From an uncultured Paracoccaceae bacterium (lineage in GTDB: Bacteria > Pseudomonadota > Alphaproteobacteria > Rhodobacterales > Rhodobacteraceae): 62,381 nt of DNA. The notes beneath the pieces are model-generated. The model was not told the DNA's origin, searched no databases, and saw only the letters and a list, made by a program, of their open reading frames with translations. The position numbers and the translations under genes are program-made. Position 1 is the stretch's first letter. Each line of letters starts with the position of its first letter. Positions 1 to 8,265 of this stretch are shown in pieces. The stretch is from positions 1 to 62,381 of the forward strand of contig CALMJS010000003.1 in the NCBI GenBank assembly GCA_937864535.1, written 5' to 3'.

Positions 1-1133
1 TGCGTCAGTGCCAGTCGAACACCTGCCCGGTCGGCGTTTGTACCCAGAACCCCGATCTGCGGGCCAAGTTCACCGGTACGGCGGATAAGGTTGTGAACCT
101 GATCACCTTCTACGCCACCGAAGTGCGCGAAATCCTCGCCAGCATCGGCGCCCGTAGTCTGGACGAAGTGATCGGCCGTGCGGACCTGCTGACGCAGGTA
201 TCGCGTGGGTCGGCGCATCTCGACGATCTGGACCTCAATCCGCTGCTGATCACGGTCGATGGTGCGGACAAGATCCGCTACGACCGCAACAAGCCGCGCA
301 ACGAAGTGCCGGATACGCTGGACGCTGAAATCGTCAAGGACGCTGCCCGCTTCCTGAACGATGGCGAAAAGATGCAGCTGGAATATGCGGTGCAGAACAC
401 GCTTCGTACCATCGGCACCCGCACCTCGAGCCACATCGTCAAGAACTTTGGCATGCGTAACAGCCTCCAGCCGGATCACCTGACGATCAAGCTGAAGGGT
501 TCGGCGGGTCAGTCCTTGGGTGCCTTTGGCGCTCCGGGTCTCAAGATCGAAGTGGCCGGCGATGCCAACGACTATGTCGGCAAGGGGTTGTCTGGTGCGA
601 CCATCGTGGTCCGTCCGCCGATGAACACACCGCTGATCGCGTCCGAGAATACGATCATTGGCAACACTGTGCTCTATGGTGCGACCGATGGCTATCTGTT
701 CGCGGCCGGTCGGGCGGGTGAACGCTTTGCGGTTCGTAACTCGGGTGCCAAGGTTGTCGTCGAAGGCTGCGGCTCTAACGGCTGTGAATACATGACCGGC
801 GGCGTCGCGGTGATCCTTGGCGAAATCGGTGCGAACTTTGGGGCCGGTATGACGGGTGGTATGGCCTATATCTATGATCCCAAAGGCGAAAACGCCTCGA
901 TGATGAACATGGATACCCTTGTGACCTGCCCTGTGACTGTCGCCCATTGGGAGGACCAGTTGAAGGGTCTGATCGAACGCCACGCCAAGGAAACCGGCAG
1001 CCGCAAAGCCGCCGACATTCTGCAGGCATGGGACAGCGAAAAGGCCAACTTTGTCCAGGTCTGCCCGAAAGAGATGCTGGTCCATATCCCGCATCCGCTG
1101 TCGGTCGAGGAAAAGGCGATCCCGGCTGAATAA
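1..1133 (+). CDS. gltB: Glutamate synthase (NADPH) large subunit, C-terminal part
   Basis: The reading frame is open from the left edge; the first full codon is at 3, giving RQCQSNTCPVGVC. This is the end of the FMN-binding synthase domain with the cysteines of the 3Fe-4S cluster. The remaining ~340 residues form the C-terminal GXGXG-rich beta-helix domain (for example GFGAPGLKIEVAGDANDYVGKG, read in parts, and GSNGCEYMTGGVAVILG). GltB transfers the glutamine amide to 2-oxoglutarate in the cytoplasm, with GltD as partner. The 5' two thirds lie outside the window. A hairpin followed by T residues ends the unit just downstream. Family assignment is secure; only the start is missing. Confidence 0.95.
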   Translation, partial: RQCQSNTCPVGVCTQNPDLRAKFTGTADKVVNLITFYATEVREILASIGARSLDEVIGRADLLTQVSRGSAHLDDLDLNPLLITVDGADKIRYDRNKPRNEVPDTLDAEIVKDAARFLNDGEKMQLEYAVQNTLRTIGTRTSSHIVKNFGMRNSLQPDHLTIKLKGSAGQSLGAFGAPGLKIEVAGDANDYVGKGLSGATIVVRPPMNTPLIASENTIIGNTVLYGATDGYLFAAGRAGERFAVRNSGAKVVVEGCGSNGCEYMTGGVAVILGEIGANFGAGMTGGMAYIYDPKGENASMMNMDTLVTCPVTVAHWEDQLKGLIERHAKETGSRKAADILQAWDSEKANFVQVCPKEMLVHIPHPLSVEEKAIPAE

Positions 1134-1152
1134 GCGAACGGGCTAAACATCA

Positions 1153-1189
1153 GGGGGCGTCGCGGTGTCGAACTGCGGCGCCCCTTTTT
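1153..1189 (+). terminator. Rho-independent terminator after gltB
   Basis: GGGGCG and CGC arms pair with GCG and CGCCCC around an 11-base loop and are followed by TTTTT. The hairpin lies 20 bases after the gltB stop. It shows that the open frame extending upstream of mtgA is not used as its start. Confidence 0.8.
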
Positions 1190-1251
1190 CTTTGGCGTCT
1201 ATCACCCAGCCAAGGCTAGGCAGGTGCTTTGGCTATCGGTATACCTTTGGC

Positions 1252-1980
1252 ATGGCGCGCAAAAAACCGATCCCAGACCCTGAACCGACCCGGCTTGAAC
1301 GGCTCCGCGCGTGGCTGTGGCATTGGGCCCGTTGGAGTCTCGTCCGGCTGATCGGGCTGGGCGCGGCGGCTGTGCTGCTGTTTTCGGTCGTGCCGCCGCT
1401 GTGGACCCCCTATCAAGTGTGGGAGGTCGCCCGCCTGTGGCATCTGGAAAAGGACTGGACCGGGATGGGCGATATCGCCCCGGTCATGGCCCGGTCCGCT
1501 GTTGCCGCGGAGGACGCCAATTTCTGTCTGCACTGGGGCCTGGACCTGGAGGCGATCCGCGCTGCGATGGCCGGGGGCGGCAATCGCGGGGCCTCGACCA
1601 TTTCGCAACAGGTCGTCAAGAACGTCTACCTCTGGCAAGGCCGGAGCTGGATTCGCAAGGCGATCGAGGCCGGGATGACTCCGGCGGTCGAACTCGTCTG
1701 GTCCAAGCGCCGGATACTCGAGGTCTATCTCAACGTTGCCGAGTTTGACGAAGGGGTGTTTGGCGTGCAGGCGGCGGCCCAGCATTACTTTGGCGTCGAT
1801 GCGATTGATCTGACGCCGACGCAGGCCGCGCGTCTGGCGGCGATCCTGCCGGACCCCAAGGGCCGGGATGCCGCAAACCCGTCCAGTTTTGTTCGGCAAA
1901 GGGCCGCGCAGATCATGGATGGGGCGGAAACGATCCGTGTGGATGGTCGTGCCGCCTGTTTTCAGGCCCCCGAAAGTTAA
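1252..1980 (+). CDS. mtgA: Monofunctional biosynthetic peptidoglycan transglycosylase
   Basis: A 242-residue GT51 glycosyltransferase that polymerises lipid II into glycan strands at the outer face of the inner membrane. An N-terminal basic stretch (MARKKP) precedes one membrane segment at about residues 25-45. Hallmark motifs follow: EDANFCLHWGLD with the catalytic glutamate, and GASTISQQVVKN. There is no transpeptidase domain, so it is the monofunctional form. The ATG at 1252 is chosen because longer starts would run through the gltB terminator and add residues foreign to the family. No strong Shine-Dalgarno sequence is seen. Confidence 0.93.
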   Translation: MARKKPIPDPEPTRLERLRAWLWHWARWSLVRLIGLGAAAVLLFSVVPPLWTPYQVWEVARLWHLEKDWTGMGDIAPVMARSAVAAEDANFCLHWGLDLEAIRAAMAGGGNRGASTISQQVVKNVYLWQGRSWIRKAIEAGMTPAVELVWSKRRILEVYLNVAEFDEGVFGVQAAAQHYFGVDAIDLTPTQAARLAAILPDPKGRDAANPSSFVRQRAAQIMDGAETIRVDGRAACFQAPES

Positions 1981-2061
1981 TTCACAGCGTGACCGCGTGC
2001 TGTCCCTTGCACCCCGGACTGCATTCCGGCAGTAACAAAAGACCACGAACCGGAGCTGGTG

Positions 2062-2727
2062 ATGAACGTTCTTTACCATTACCCCTTGTCCCCGTTTTCC
2101 CGGAAAGTTCGTCTTTGCCTTGGTGAGAAGAAGATCGAGGTAAAGTTGGAGGAAGAACGCTACTGGGAACAGGACGGCGAATTGCGCCGCCGCAATCCTG
2201 CTGGCAAGATCCCCGTACTCAAGCTGGGAAATCGCACCATGTCCGAGAGCATGGCGATCTGTGAATACCTCGAAGAGGCCTATCCGACGCCTGCCTTGAT
2301 GCCGCGCAGCGCCGATGCGCGCTACGAAGTGCGCCGTTTGGTGTCGTGGTTCGACGACAAATTCTATCACGAGGTTACGATCAAACTGGTTGGCGAACGC
2401 GTGTTCCGCAAGGTGATGGGGACCGGATATCCTGATAGTGGCAACGTGAAATCCGGTGCCAAGGCGATCAAGCACCATCTGGATTATATGGCGCATTTGC
2501 TGGAAAAACGTCGCTGGCTGGCGGGGGATGAAATGACGCTGGCGGATTTTGCCGCGGCGTCGCATCTGTCCTGCCTCGATTATATCTCTGATGTGGACTG
2601 GAACCGGAGTGACATCGTCAAGGATTGGTATGTCAAAATCAAATCCCGTCCGGCGTTCCGGTCTCTGCTCGCCGATCAGATCCCTGGTTTCCCGCCGCCG
2701 GTTCACTATGCCAACCTCGATTTCTGA
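2062..2727 (+). CDS. Glutathione S-transferase family protein
   Basis: 221 residues with an N-terminal thioredoxin-fold domain (residues 1-75: LYHYPLSPFSRKVRLCL, then NPAGKIPVL and the glutathione-binding SESMAICEYLEE) and an all-helical C-terminal domain containing the usual LADFAAASHLSCLDY segment. The serine in SPFSRKV is the likely catalytic position. GGAG at 2052-2055 sits six bases before the ATG; a GTG three bases upstream is an alternative. It lies directly before queG, with only six bases between, so they are probably co-transcribed. The substrate cannot be deduced. Confidence 0.9.
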   Translation: MNVLYHYPLSPFSRKVRLCLGEKKIEVKLEEERYWEQDGELRRRNPAGKIPVLKLGNRTMSESMAICEYLEEAYPTPALMPRSADARYEVRRLVSWFDDKFYHEVTIKLVGERVFRKVMGTGYPDSGNVKSGAKAIKHHLDYMAHLLEKRRWLAGDEMTLADFAAASHLSCLDYISDVDWNRSDIVKDWYVKIKSRPAFRSLLADQIPGFPPPVHYANLDF

Positions 2728-2733
2728 TTTGCT

Positions 2734-3774
2734 GTGCTAAAGCAGAGGCTGCAGGATTACGCCCTCTGGGCCGGTTTTGCTGCGATGGGTGTTTGCCGCC
2801 CTGATGCCGTTCCACAGATAGCCGAACGGTTGCAGGCCTTTGTCGATCAGGGTTTTCACGGCGACATGGCGTGGATGGCCGACAGGATGCATTGGCGGGG
2901 CAATCCGGCCGCGCTGTGGCCAGAGGCCAAGTCGGTGATCATGCTGGCCGAGCCCTATACGCCCGAAGTCGATCCGCTAGAGGTCGTTGGCCAACCCGAC
3001 CGCGCCGCCATCAGTGTTTATGCTCGAAACCGCGATTACCATGACATGGTGAAAAAGCGGCTGAAAAACGTGGGACGCTGGTTGATCGACCAGAGCCCCG
3101 GAGCGGAAATCAAGGTCTTTGTCGATACTGCGCCGGTGATGGAAAAGCCGCTGGGGCAGGCGGCGGGCCTAGGGTGGCAGGGCAAACATACTAATTTGCT
3201 GGGGCGCGGGCTGGGTAACTGGTTCTTTCTGGGTGCGATTTTCACAACCATCGACCTGCCGCCCGATCAGCCAGAGGTGTCACATTGTGGCAGTTGCACG
3301 GCCTGCCTGACGGCCTGCCCGACAGAGGCCTTTCCTGCGCCCTACCAGTTGGACGCGCGGCGGTGCATTTCCTATCTGACGATCGAATTTGGCGGCGCTG
3401 TGCCGTATGAGCTGCGAGAGCGGATGGGGAATCGCATCTACGGGTGTGATGACTGCCTCGCGGCCTGTCCATGGAATAAATTCGCGGCCGAGTCGCGGGA
3501 GATCCGCTATCACGCCCGCGATGACCTGAACGCGCCGCGTTTGGCCGATCTGGTTTTGCTGGACGATCCGGCGTTTCGTGCGCTGTTTTCTGGTAGCCCG
3601 ATCAAGCGGATCGGCCGCAACCGGTTTGTGCGTAACGTGCTCTACGCGATTGGAAATTCCGGAGACGCCACCCTGCTGGACGCGGCCAAAGCCTGTCTTT
3701 CCGATCCCGATCCCGTGGTGGCCGAGGCTGCCGACTGGGCAGTGGGTCGATTAAGGGCGATTTCTGTGCTATGA
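2734..3774 (+). CDS. queG: Epoxyqueuosine reductase
   Basis: 346 residues, GTG start. QueG performs the last step of queuosine synthesis, reducing the epoxide on tRNA using cobalamin and two 4Fe-4S clusters. The cysteine motifs are plain: [16 protein letters not shown] (about residues 188-203) and [13 protein letters not shown] (about 238-250). A C-terminal HEAT-like segment (residues ~285-340) contains [21 protein letters not shown], read in parts, typical of the family. It follows the GST gene closely. Confidence 0.95.
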   Translation: MLKQRLQDYALWAGFAAMGVCRPDAVPQIAERLQAFVDQGFHGDMAWMADRMHWRGNPAALWPEAKSVIMLAEPYTPEVDPLEVVGQPDRAAISVYARNRDYHDMVKKRLKNVGRWLIDQSPGAEIKVFVDTAPVMEKPLGQAAGLGWQGKHTNLLGRGLGNWFFLGAIFTTIDLPPDQPEVSHCGSCTACLTACPTEAFPAPYQLDARRCISYLTIEFGGAVPYELRERMGNRIYGCDDCLAACPWNKFAAESREIRYHARDDLNAPRLADLVLLDDPAFRALFSGSPIKRIGRNRFVRNVLYAIGNSGDATLLDAAKACLSDPDPVVAEAADWAVGRLRAISVL

Positions 3775-3801
3775 TCTCCTCCCGGAAGGAGGGTTGATCC
3801 T

Positions 3802-3990
3802 ATGCAACGTCACATCACCGACCATTCTACCACGAACAATGAATCGTCACGTCTGCGTGCCTATTGGCAGGCAGAGCGCGAGGCACAATTGCATCCGGTC
3901 TATCGCCAGATGCACCGGCAGGCGCGGCCCGGCGATCCGTCGCAAAAGATGGCGCGCTATCTGCGGATCGAACGGGGCGACGTCGCCTAG
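3802..3990 (+). CDS. Small hypothetical protein (62 aa)
   Basis: A short basic, hydrophilic protein (MQRHITDHSTTNNESS at the start, then AYWQAEREAQLHPVYRQMHRQ). It has no membrane segment or recognisable domain. AAGGAGGG at 3786-3793 lies eight bases before the ATG, a near-perfect Shine-Dalgarno, which is the main reason to believe it is translated. It is 27 bases downstream of queG and its last four bases overlap the convergent kinase gene. Function unknown. Confidence 0.6.
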   Translation: MQRHITDHSTTNNESSRLRAYWQAEREAQLHPVYRQMHRQARPGDPSQKMARYLRIERGDVA

Positions 3991-6200
3991 GTCCGGCTCG
4001 CCGCGGTTTCGAGAAAGAGATGCAGCGAAATGGGGTCGATGGGCTTGTTCAGCACTTCGACCCCGATCTTGGCGCTGTTTGCCTGAACCTCGGGCGTTCG
4101 ATTGGCGGTGATCAGCCGTGTAGGAACAGGCCCGATCAGGTCGCGGATTCGGGTGATAACCTCGGTCCCCAATTCGCCGTCGTCCAACTGGAAATCGACC
4201 AGCATCGCATCGGGCGCGAGGTCGATTTCCGTGATCAGACGGACGGCTTCTTCGCCGCTGGACACATCGAGCACCTCGACATTCCATTTCTCCAGCAACA
4301 GGGTCAGGGCCCGCCGCATATCGAGGTCATTTTCGACCAAGAGCACGACCAAACCATCATGGCGCCATGTGGTATGCGCCGTTACGGTCAGTCGACCTTT
4401 GGGGAGAAGGGTGTTTTCATCAGCCAGCGGGACCGTGACCTTAAAGCAGGTGCCCTTGCCGACGGTCGATTCGACAGACAGCGGATGACGCAGCAGGGCG
4501 CAGGCCCGATCCACGATCGCCAGTCCGAGGCCCAAGCCCTCGGACGCGGAGGATCGCGCGTTGAGCCGGTGAAATTCGCGAAAGATGACCTCGTGTTCGG
4601 ATTGCGGGATGCCGGGGCCGGTATCCCACACCTCGATCCGGGCAGAGCGCCGCGTGAGACGGACACCGACCAGAACGCGCCCGGTTTGGGTATAGCGGAT
4701 CGCGTTTGAAATCAGGTTCTGCAAAATCCGCCGGATGTAGGTTGCATCGGATTTGATCCGCAAATTCGGCGCAATCACCCGCAATTCCAGTCCTTTGCGC
4801 TGGGCGAGAGGTTGGAATTCGTCCTCCAGCCGGCGCAGCAGCTTGCCTAGGTCGATCTGGTGAACGTCCACGGCGGCCCGCCCGGATTCCAGCTTGGAAA
4901 TGTCGAGCAAGGCTTCGATGATATCTTGGACCGAGGTTAGCGCGTTCTGCGCCTTATCCACCACCTCGCGGTGTCGCGCCTCGCCCAACTCTTCGGCGAT
5001 GGACGACAGATAAAGCGTCGCTGCCGACAGAGGTTGCAGCAGGTCATGCGATGCCGCGGCAACGAATCGCGACCGCGAGGCAATCGCCCGTTCAGCAACG
5101 GCCAGCGCGTCCTCTAGCTCTAGCGTGCGCTCTGTGACGCGTTGTTCGAGCAGTTCATTGGATTCGCTCAGCGTGCGTGCAGCGTCCTTTTCGGTGGTGA
5201 TATCGGTGATCGAAATCACAAAGCCCTTGTCCGGCATTTCTTCGGCAAAGAGGTCGAACCACCGGGTTTCTCCGCGCCGGAATTCAAACCGGATCGGCAT
5301 CCTGCGATCCGTTTTGCGGACCCAGCGCACCAAGCCGCCAGTCGGCGAAGGTCCCTCGATCGAAATGTCATTCTCGATGAGTTTGAGGATGATATCAAAG
5401 TCCAAGCCGATCCTGATCTGCGTCAGCGGGATCGACATCAGTTGCGCCAATCGCTGGTTAAAGCCGACCAACCGTCCATTGTGGTCGAAAATGCCGACGC
5501 CCTGATTGATGTGTTCCAACGTGGCGCGGATCAGCTTTGCCTGATCGTCCATCAGGCGCCCGCGCTCCATCCGCTCCATCCGGATGATGTCGGAAATGTC
5601 GGTTTGCATGATCACGGTCTGGCCGCCGGGCATCCGGTGTTCGGACACCTGAACCCAACGATCCCAAATCATGCGGACGTTGAACATCACGTGTTCTTCG
5701 CCGTGACGCTGCATGCGCTGGGCTGCCCACTGGGTCGAATCGGTCGAATCGGGCAGGTGCAGATAGCGGCTCTTGCTGACGATGCGGACGTAATCGTCGA
5801 ACAACAGGCCGGGCCGTAACTGGCTGCGAATATCCGGCATATGCATGCCAAACCGGCTATTGCACAGGATCAGGGTCTCATCGGCGTCAAAGAGAGCAAA
5901 TCCCTCTTGGATTGTTTCAATCGCGCTGGCGAGATCCGATCGCGCCTTTTCGGTTTCCTTGTTCGCTGTCGCGAGGCGGGCGTTGGATTCATTGAGCAAA
6001 TCCAGCGCATGTTCCAGATCCCGCGTCCGTTCGCGGACCTGTTCCTCTAGCAGAACGGCCCGCTGGAACTGGGTGTAGGCCGCGCCCCTGTCGTCGTCGA
6101 TCTGCTCTGTTCGCCGCATCAGGGCATCGCAGATCAGCATCAGTTTATCGCGCTGGCGTTCTATCGGGTCTGTAGGGTTGATCAGGGACTGGGAAATCAA
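3987..6200 (-). CDS. Hybrid sensor histidine kinase with PAS domains and receiver (ErcS'/NahK-like)
   Basis: 737 residues without membrane segments, so a cytoplasmic sensor. Order: coiled coil (~40-90), PAS (~90-205), PAS (~222-335), coiled coil, HisKA with H385 in AASHDLLQPL, HATPase with the N499 region and DTGPG at 526-530, then a receiver with phospho-acceptor D669 in LVDFQLDDGE and conserved K719. The layout matches ErcS'/NahK of Pseudomonas and FlhS-type kinases that control C1 or ethanol oxidation. The start is an unusual TTG at 6200, two bases past the FIST gene stop, with GGTGAG as ribosome site; the next ATG is 20 codons in. Third gene of the operon with the FIST protein and LuxR regulator. 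The signal is unknown; the FIST partner suggests heme or NO sensing. Confidence 0.9.
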   Translation of the reverse strand: MISQSLINPTDPIERQRDKLMLICDALMRRTEQIDDDRGAAYTQFQRAVLLEEQVRERTRDLEHALDLLNESNARLATANKETEKARSDLASAIETIQEGFALFDADETLILCNSRFGMHMPDIRSQLRPGLLFDDYVRIVSKSRYLHLPDSTDSTQWAAQRMQRHGEEHVMFNVRMIWDRWVQVSEHRMPGGQTVIMQTDISDIIRMERMERGRLMDDQAKLIRATLEHINQGVGIFDHNGRLVGFNQRLAQLMSIPLTQIRIGLDFDIILKLIENDISIEGPSPTGGLVRWVRKTDRRMPIRFEFRRGETRWFDLFAEEMPDKGFVISITDITTEKDAARTLSESNELLEQRVTERTLELEDALAVAERAIASRSRFVAAASHDLLQPLSAATLYLSSIAEELGEARHREVVDKAQNALTSVQDIIEALLDISKLESGRAAVDVHQIDLGKLLRRLEDEFQPLAQRKGLELRVIAPNLRIKSDATYIRRILQNLISNAIRYTQTGRVLVGVRLTRRSARIEVWDTGPGIPQSEHEVIFREFHRLNARSSASEGLGLGLAIVDRACALLRHPLSVESTVGKGTCFKVTVPLADENTLLPKGRLTVTAHTTWRHDGLVVLLVENDLDMRRALTLLLEKWNVEVLDVSSGEEAVRLITEIDLAPDAMLVDFQLDDGELGTEVITRIRDLIGPVPTRLITANRTPEVQANSAKIGVEVLNKPIDPISLHLFLETAASRT

Positions 6201-6202
6201 GA

Positions 6203-7375
6203 TTACTCACCATCTGGCGCAAAAATCGCCACCCCGGTCATCGTCTGGTTGACGTGCAGTCCGTTGAGCTGTTCGCCGTAGGTCGAAAAACCGACGACAC
6301 GGTTGGCCTTGAGGATGGAGGAGAGCGCGGTCACCGACTGGCTCTGTTCAGCTTCGATCCGGCGTAGCATACAGTCGCAGGCCAAAATCGCGTCGGGCGT
6401 CCTATGACGTCCGATTTGCCCCAGTTCGCGGGCGAGGTGGGCCGACATGTCCTCTGGCTGGGCCAAGGTGAGTACGACGCCTTCGTCGATTGCGGAAAAG
6501 AACACCAGATCCCCATTATCATGAACACGCTGGATGGCGCGCACATGGTGGGTCCCGCCAAGTCTGACAACGACGGGGTGTGAGGCAAAGGTAAAGGTAG
6601 ATAACTGTTCCGGGTCCTTGCCCAGAAGCCGCGCGTATTCCCGCGCCGCTGGTTCGGCATTGATTTTGCGCACGACGCGCCGTTTCGGGTCCGCATCTGT
6701 CACAACCATCCGCACATCGGTCGGTTTGAGGTGGTCTAGGCTGAACACCTTGACGTGGCAGGCGGTGCGCACAAAACACAGGACCGCCGCGTGGGTATGC
6801 ACCGTGCCGTTGAGCGACACATAGGCCTGTCCAAACCGGTCCCCGTCGCCTGCAGAGCCGCCGAACATCGGCACAGGTCCGAGCCCCGCCGAGATCGCGG
6901 CGGCAACCTCGTCTTCGCGCACGGAGAGGCCGTCAATCGCCAGAAACGCAAATTCACTGGTCCAGCCGGGACACTGCGCGGTCAGGAGCGTGCGTGTCCG
7001 GATCATCTGCCCGACGATATCCTGCTGGTCAAAAACCTCGAGGTCGGGGATCAGAATGGGTTCAACGCAGAAATGGCTGCTGGGCAGACCTATCGCGACG
7101 ATAGACCCCTCGGAATAACCGTCGCGTCCCAACTCTCCTGCGGTGGTGCAGCCGACGACCACGGCCTCGCCAAAGTAGCGATTCGCTTTGTTGACCAGAG
7201 ACGGGAAGTGCACGTCGGGGCTGGCAAACAGTGTGACGAACGCAAACGGGCCGGGGCCTAGGGCCTCGGCCAATACGGCAACGGGATCAGGACTGGTCGC
7301 CTGAACCTGCGCCGAACGCACAATGCCATCCAGATGTACCGCCGCCTCTCGCAGCGATAGTCCGCTTCCTCCCAT
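6203..7375 (-). CDS. FIST-domain sensory protein (NosP-like)
   Basis: 390 residues with FIST_N (about 35-215, including GCTTAGELGRDGYSEGSIV, read in parts) followed by FIST_C (about 220-380, including PAAREYARLLG and the C-terminal GFSTYGEQLNG). FIST proteins are cytoplasmic ligand-binding sensors. NosP, a heme protein that responds to nitric oxide, is encoded beside the NahK kinase in Pseudomonas. The same pairing occurs here: the kinase gene starts two bases after this stop. GGGAGGGGG just upstream of the ATG supports the start. Heme binding is inferred from the gene pairing only; no diagnostic ligand can be named from sequence alone. Confidence 0.88.
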   Translation of the reverse strand: MGGSGLSLREAAVHLDGIVRSAQVQATSPDPVAVLAEALGPGPFAFVTLFASPDVHFPSLVNKANRYFGEAVVVGCTTAGELGRDGYSEGSIVAIGLPSSHFCVEPILIPDLEVFDQQDIVGQMIRTRTLLTAQCPGWTSEFAFLAIDGLSVREDEVAAAISAGLGPVPMFGGSAGDGDRFGQAYVSLNGTVHTHAAVLCFVRTACHVKVFSLDHLKPTDVRMVVTDADPKRRVVRKINAEPAAREYARLLGKDPEQLSTFTFASHPVVVRLGGTHHVRAIQRVHDNGDLVFFSAIDEGVVLTLAQPEDMSAHLARELGQIGRHRTPDAILACDCMLRRIEAEQSQSVTALSSILKANRVVGFSTYGEQLNGLHVNQTMTGVAIFAPDGE

Positions 7376-7434
7376 CGCCCCCTCCCTTGGCTCTGGCGCA
7401 CCTTGCGGTCAGGTGCGGTCCAATCGTAAGGGCG

Positions 7435-8133
7435 CTAGGACATATCCTGCAAGACCGAAGCAAAGCTCGCCTCTTGGGCCATAAGAACAGCCTGAGTCCG
7501 GCTTTGGACTCCCAGCTTGCGCATGATGGCGGTGACGTGGGCCTTTACGGTGGTTTCCGCAATCGAAAGGTCATAGGCGATCTGCTTGTTCAGCTTGCCT
7601 TCGCAGATCAGTTGCAGGATTTTCGCCTGCTGCCGCGTTAGCTTGGACAGCCGGGAAATCGCCTCTTCCTGGTCGGTGACAGGGACGTTGATATCCACGT
7701 CCAGTGGCACCCCTTCGGGGACATAGCGTTCGCCCCGATTGATTTTCTCAAAGGCCATGCGGAACAGATCACGCTGGCTGTGTTTCGGAACAAAGCCCGT
7801 CGCCCCTGCGCGAATGGTTGACCCGATCATGCGGTGATCCGCCATGGACGACACGACCACGATCGGCGTCATCGCTACGGCGGTCCGCAGGCGGATCAGG
7901 CCATCCAGACCGCTTACATCCGGCAGGTCCAGATCCAGCACGATCACGTCTGGCCGCAGTCCGCTGGCAATGCGGGCCAGCGACGTTTCCAGACGGTCAG
8001 CCGTTTCGATGTCGCGGATCGCCGTTACCGCCCGGAGCGTCATGGACAACGCGTCCAGAAACAGCGGGTGATCGTCGATAATCAGGGCGGAGGTGAAAGC
8101 TGAGTACATGGTTTTGATCGGGCTTTGATACAT
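7435..8133 (-). CDS. LuxR/NarL-family response regulator (AgmR/ErbR/FlhR-like)
   Basis: 232 residues: receiver domain (residues ~14-130) with acidic pair DD20-21, phospho-acceptor D67 in VIVLDLDLP and a conserved lysine in GFVPK, then a LuxR-type helix-turn-helix (about 160-220; SKLTRQQAKILQLICEG, IAYDLSIAETTVKAHVT). It is the first gene of the operon with the FIST protein and hybrid kinase, and sits next to the PQQ dehydrogenase. This matches ErbR/AgmR and FlhR regulators of PQQ-alcohol oxidation genes. A second ATG at 8109 is possible. It is the natural candidate to bind the GGTCGTA repeats described in this locus. Confidence 0.9.
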   Translation of the reverse strand: MYQSPIKTMYSAFTSALIIDDHPLFLDALSMTLRAVTAIRDIETADRLETSLARIASGLRPDVIVLDLDLPDVSGLDGLIRLRTAVAMTPIVVVSSMADHRMIGSTIRAGATGFVPKHSQRDLFRMAFEKINRGERYVPEGVPLDVDINVPVTDQEEAISRLSKLTRQQAKILQLICEGKLNKQIAYDLSIAETTVKAHVTAIMRKLGVQSRTQAVLMAQEASFASVLQDMS

Positions 8134-8216
8134 GGCAATATCCGCGTGGTACGGATCTACAGGCTAGCAAGGAATGGCCGGACGTCCTACGCCACCAAGG
8201 TCTTATGCCTCAAATG

Positions 8217-8247
8217 CAAAAGGCGCGCCACGAGGGCGCGCCTTTCC
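8217..8247 (-). terminator. Terminator after the PQQ alcohol dehydrogenase
   Basis: Perfect 11-base arms (AAAGGCGCGCC / GGCGCGCCTTT) around a five-base loop, followed on the minus strand by a T-rich run. It lies 20 bases after the dehydrogenase stop and separates it from the regulator operon read in the same direction. Confidence 0.85.
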
Positions 8248-8265
8248 GGGAGGTCCCGTTTCGAC

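Noticed and set aside
1216-2706. 496-codon open frame on the minus strand across mtgA and the GST gene
   Set aside because: It is antisense to two well-supported families, has no recognisable domain and is Arg/His-rich, as expected for a shadow frame in GC-rich coding DNA.
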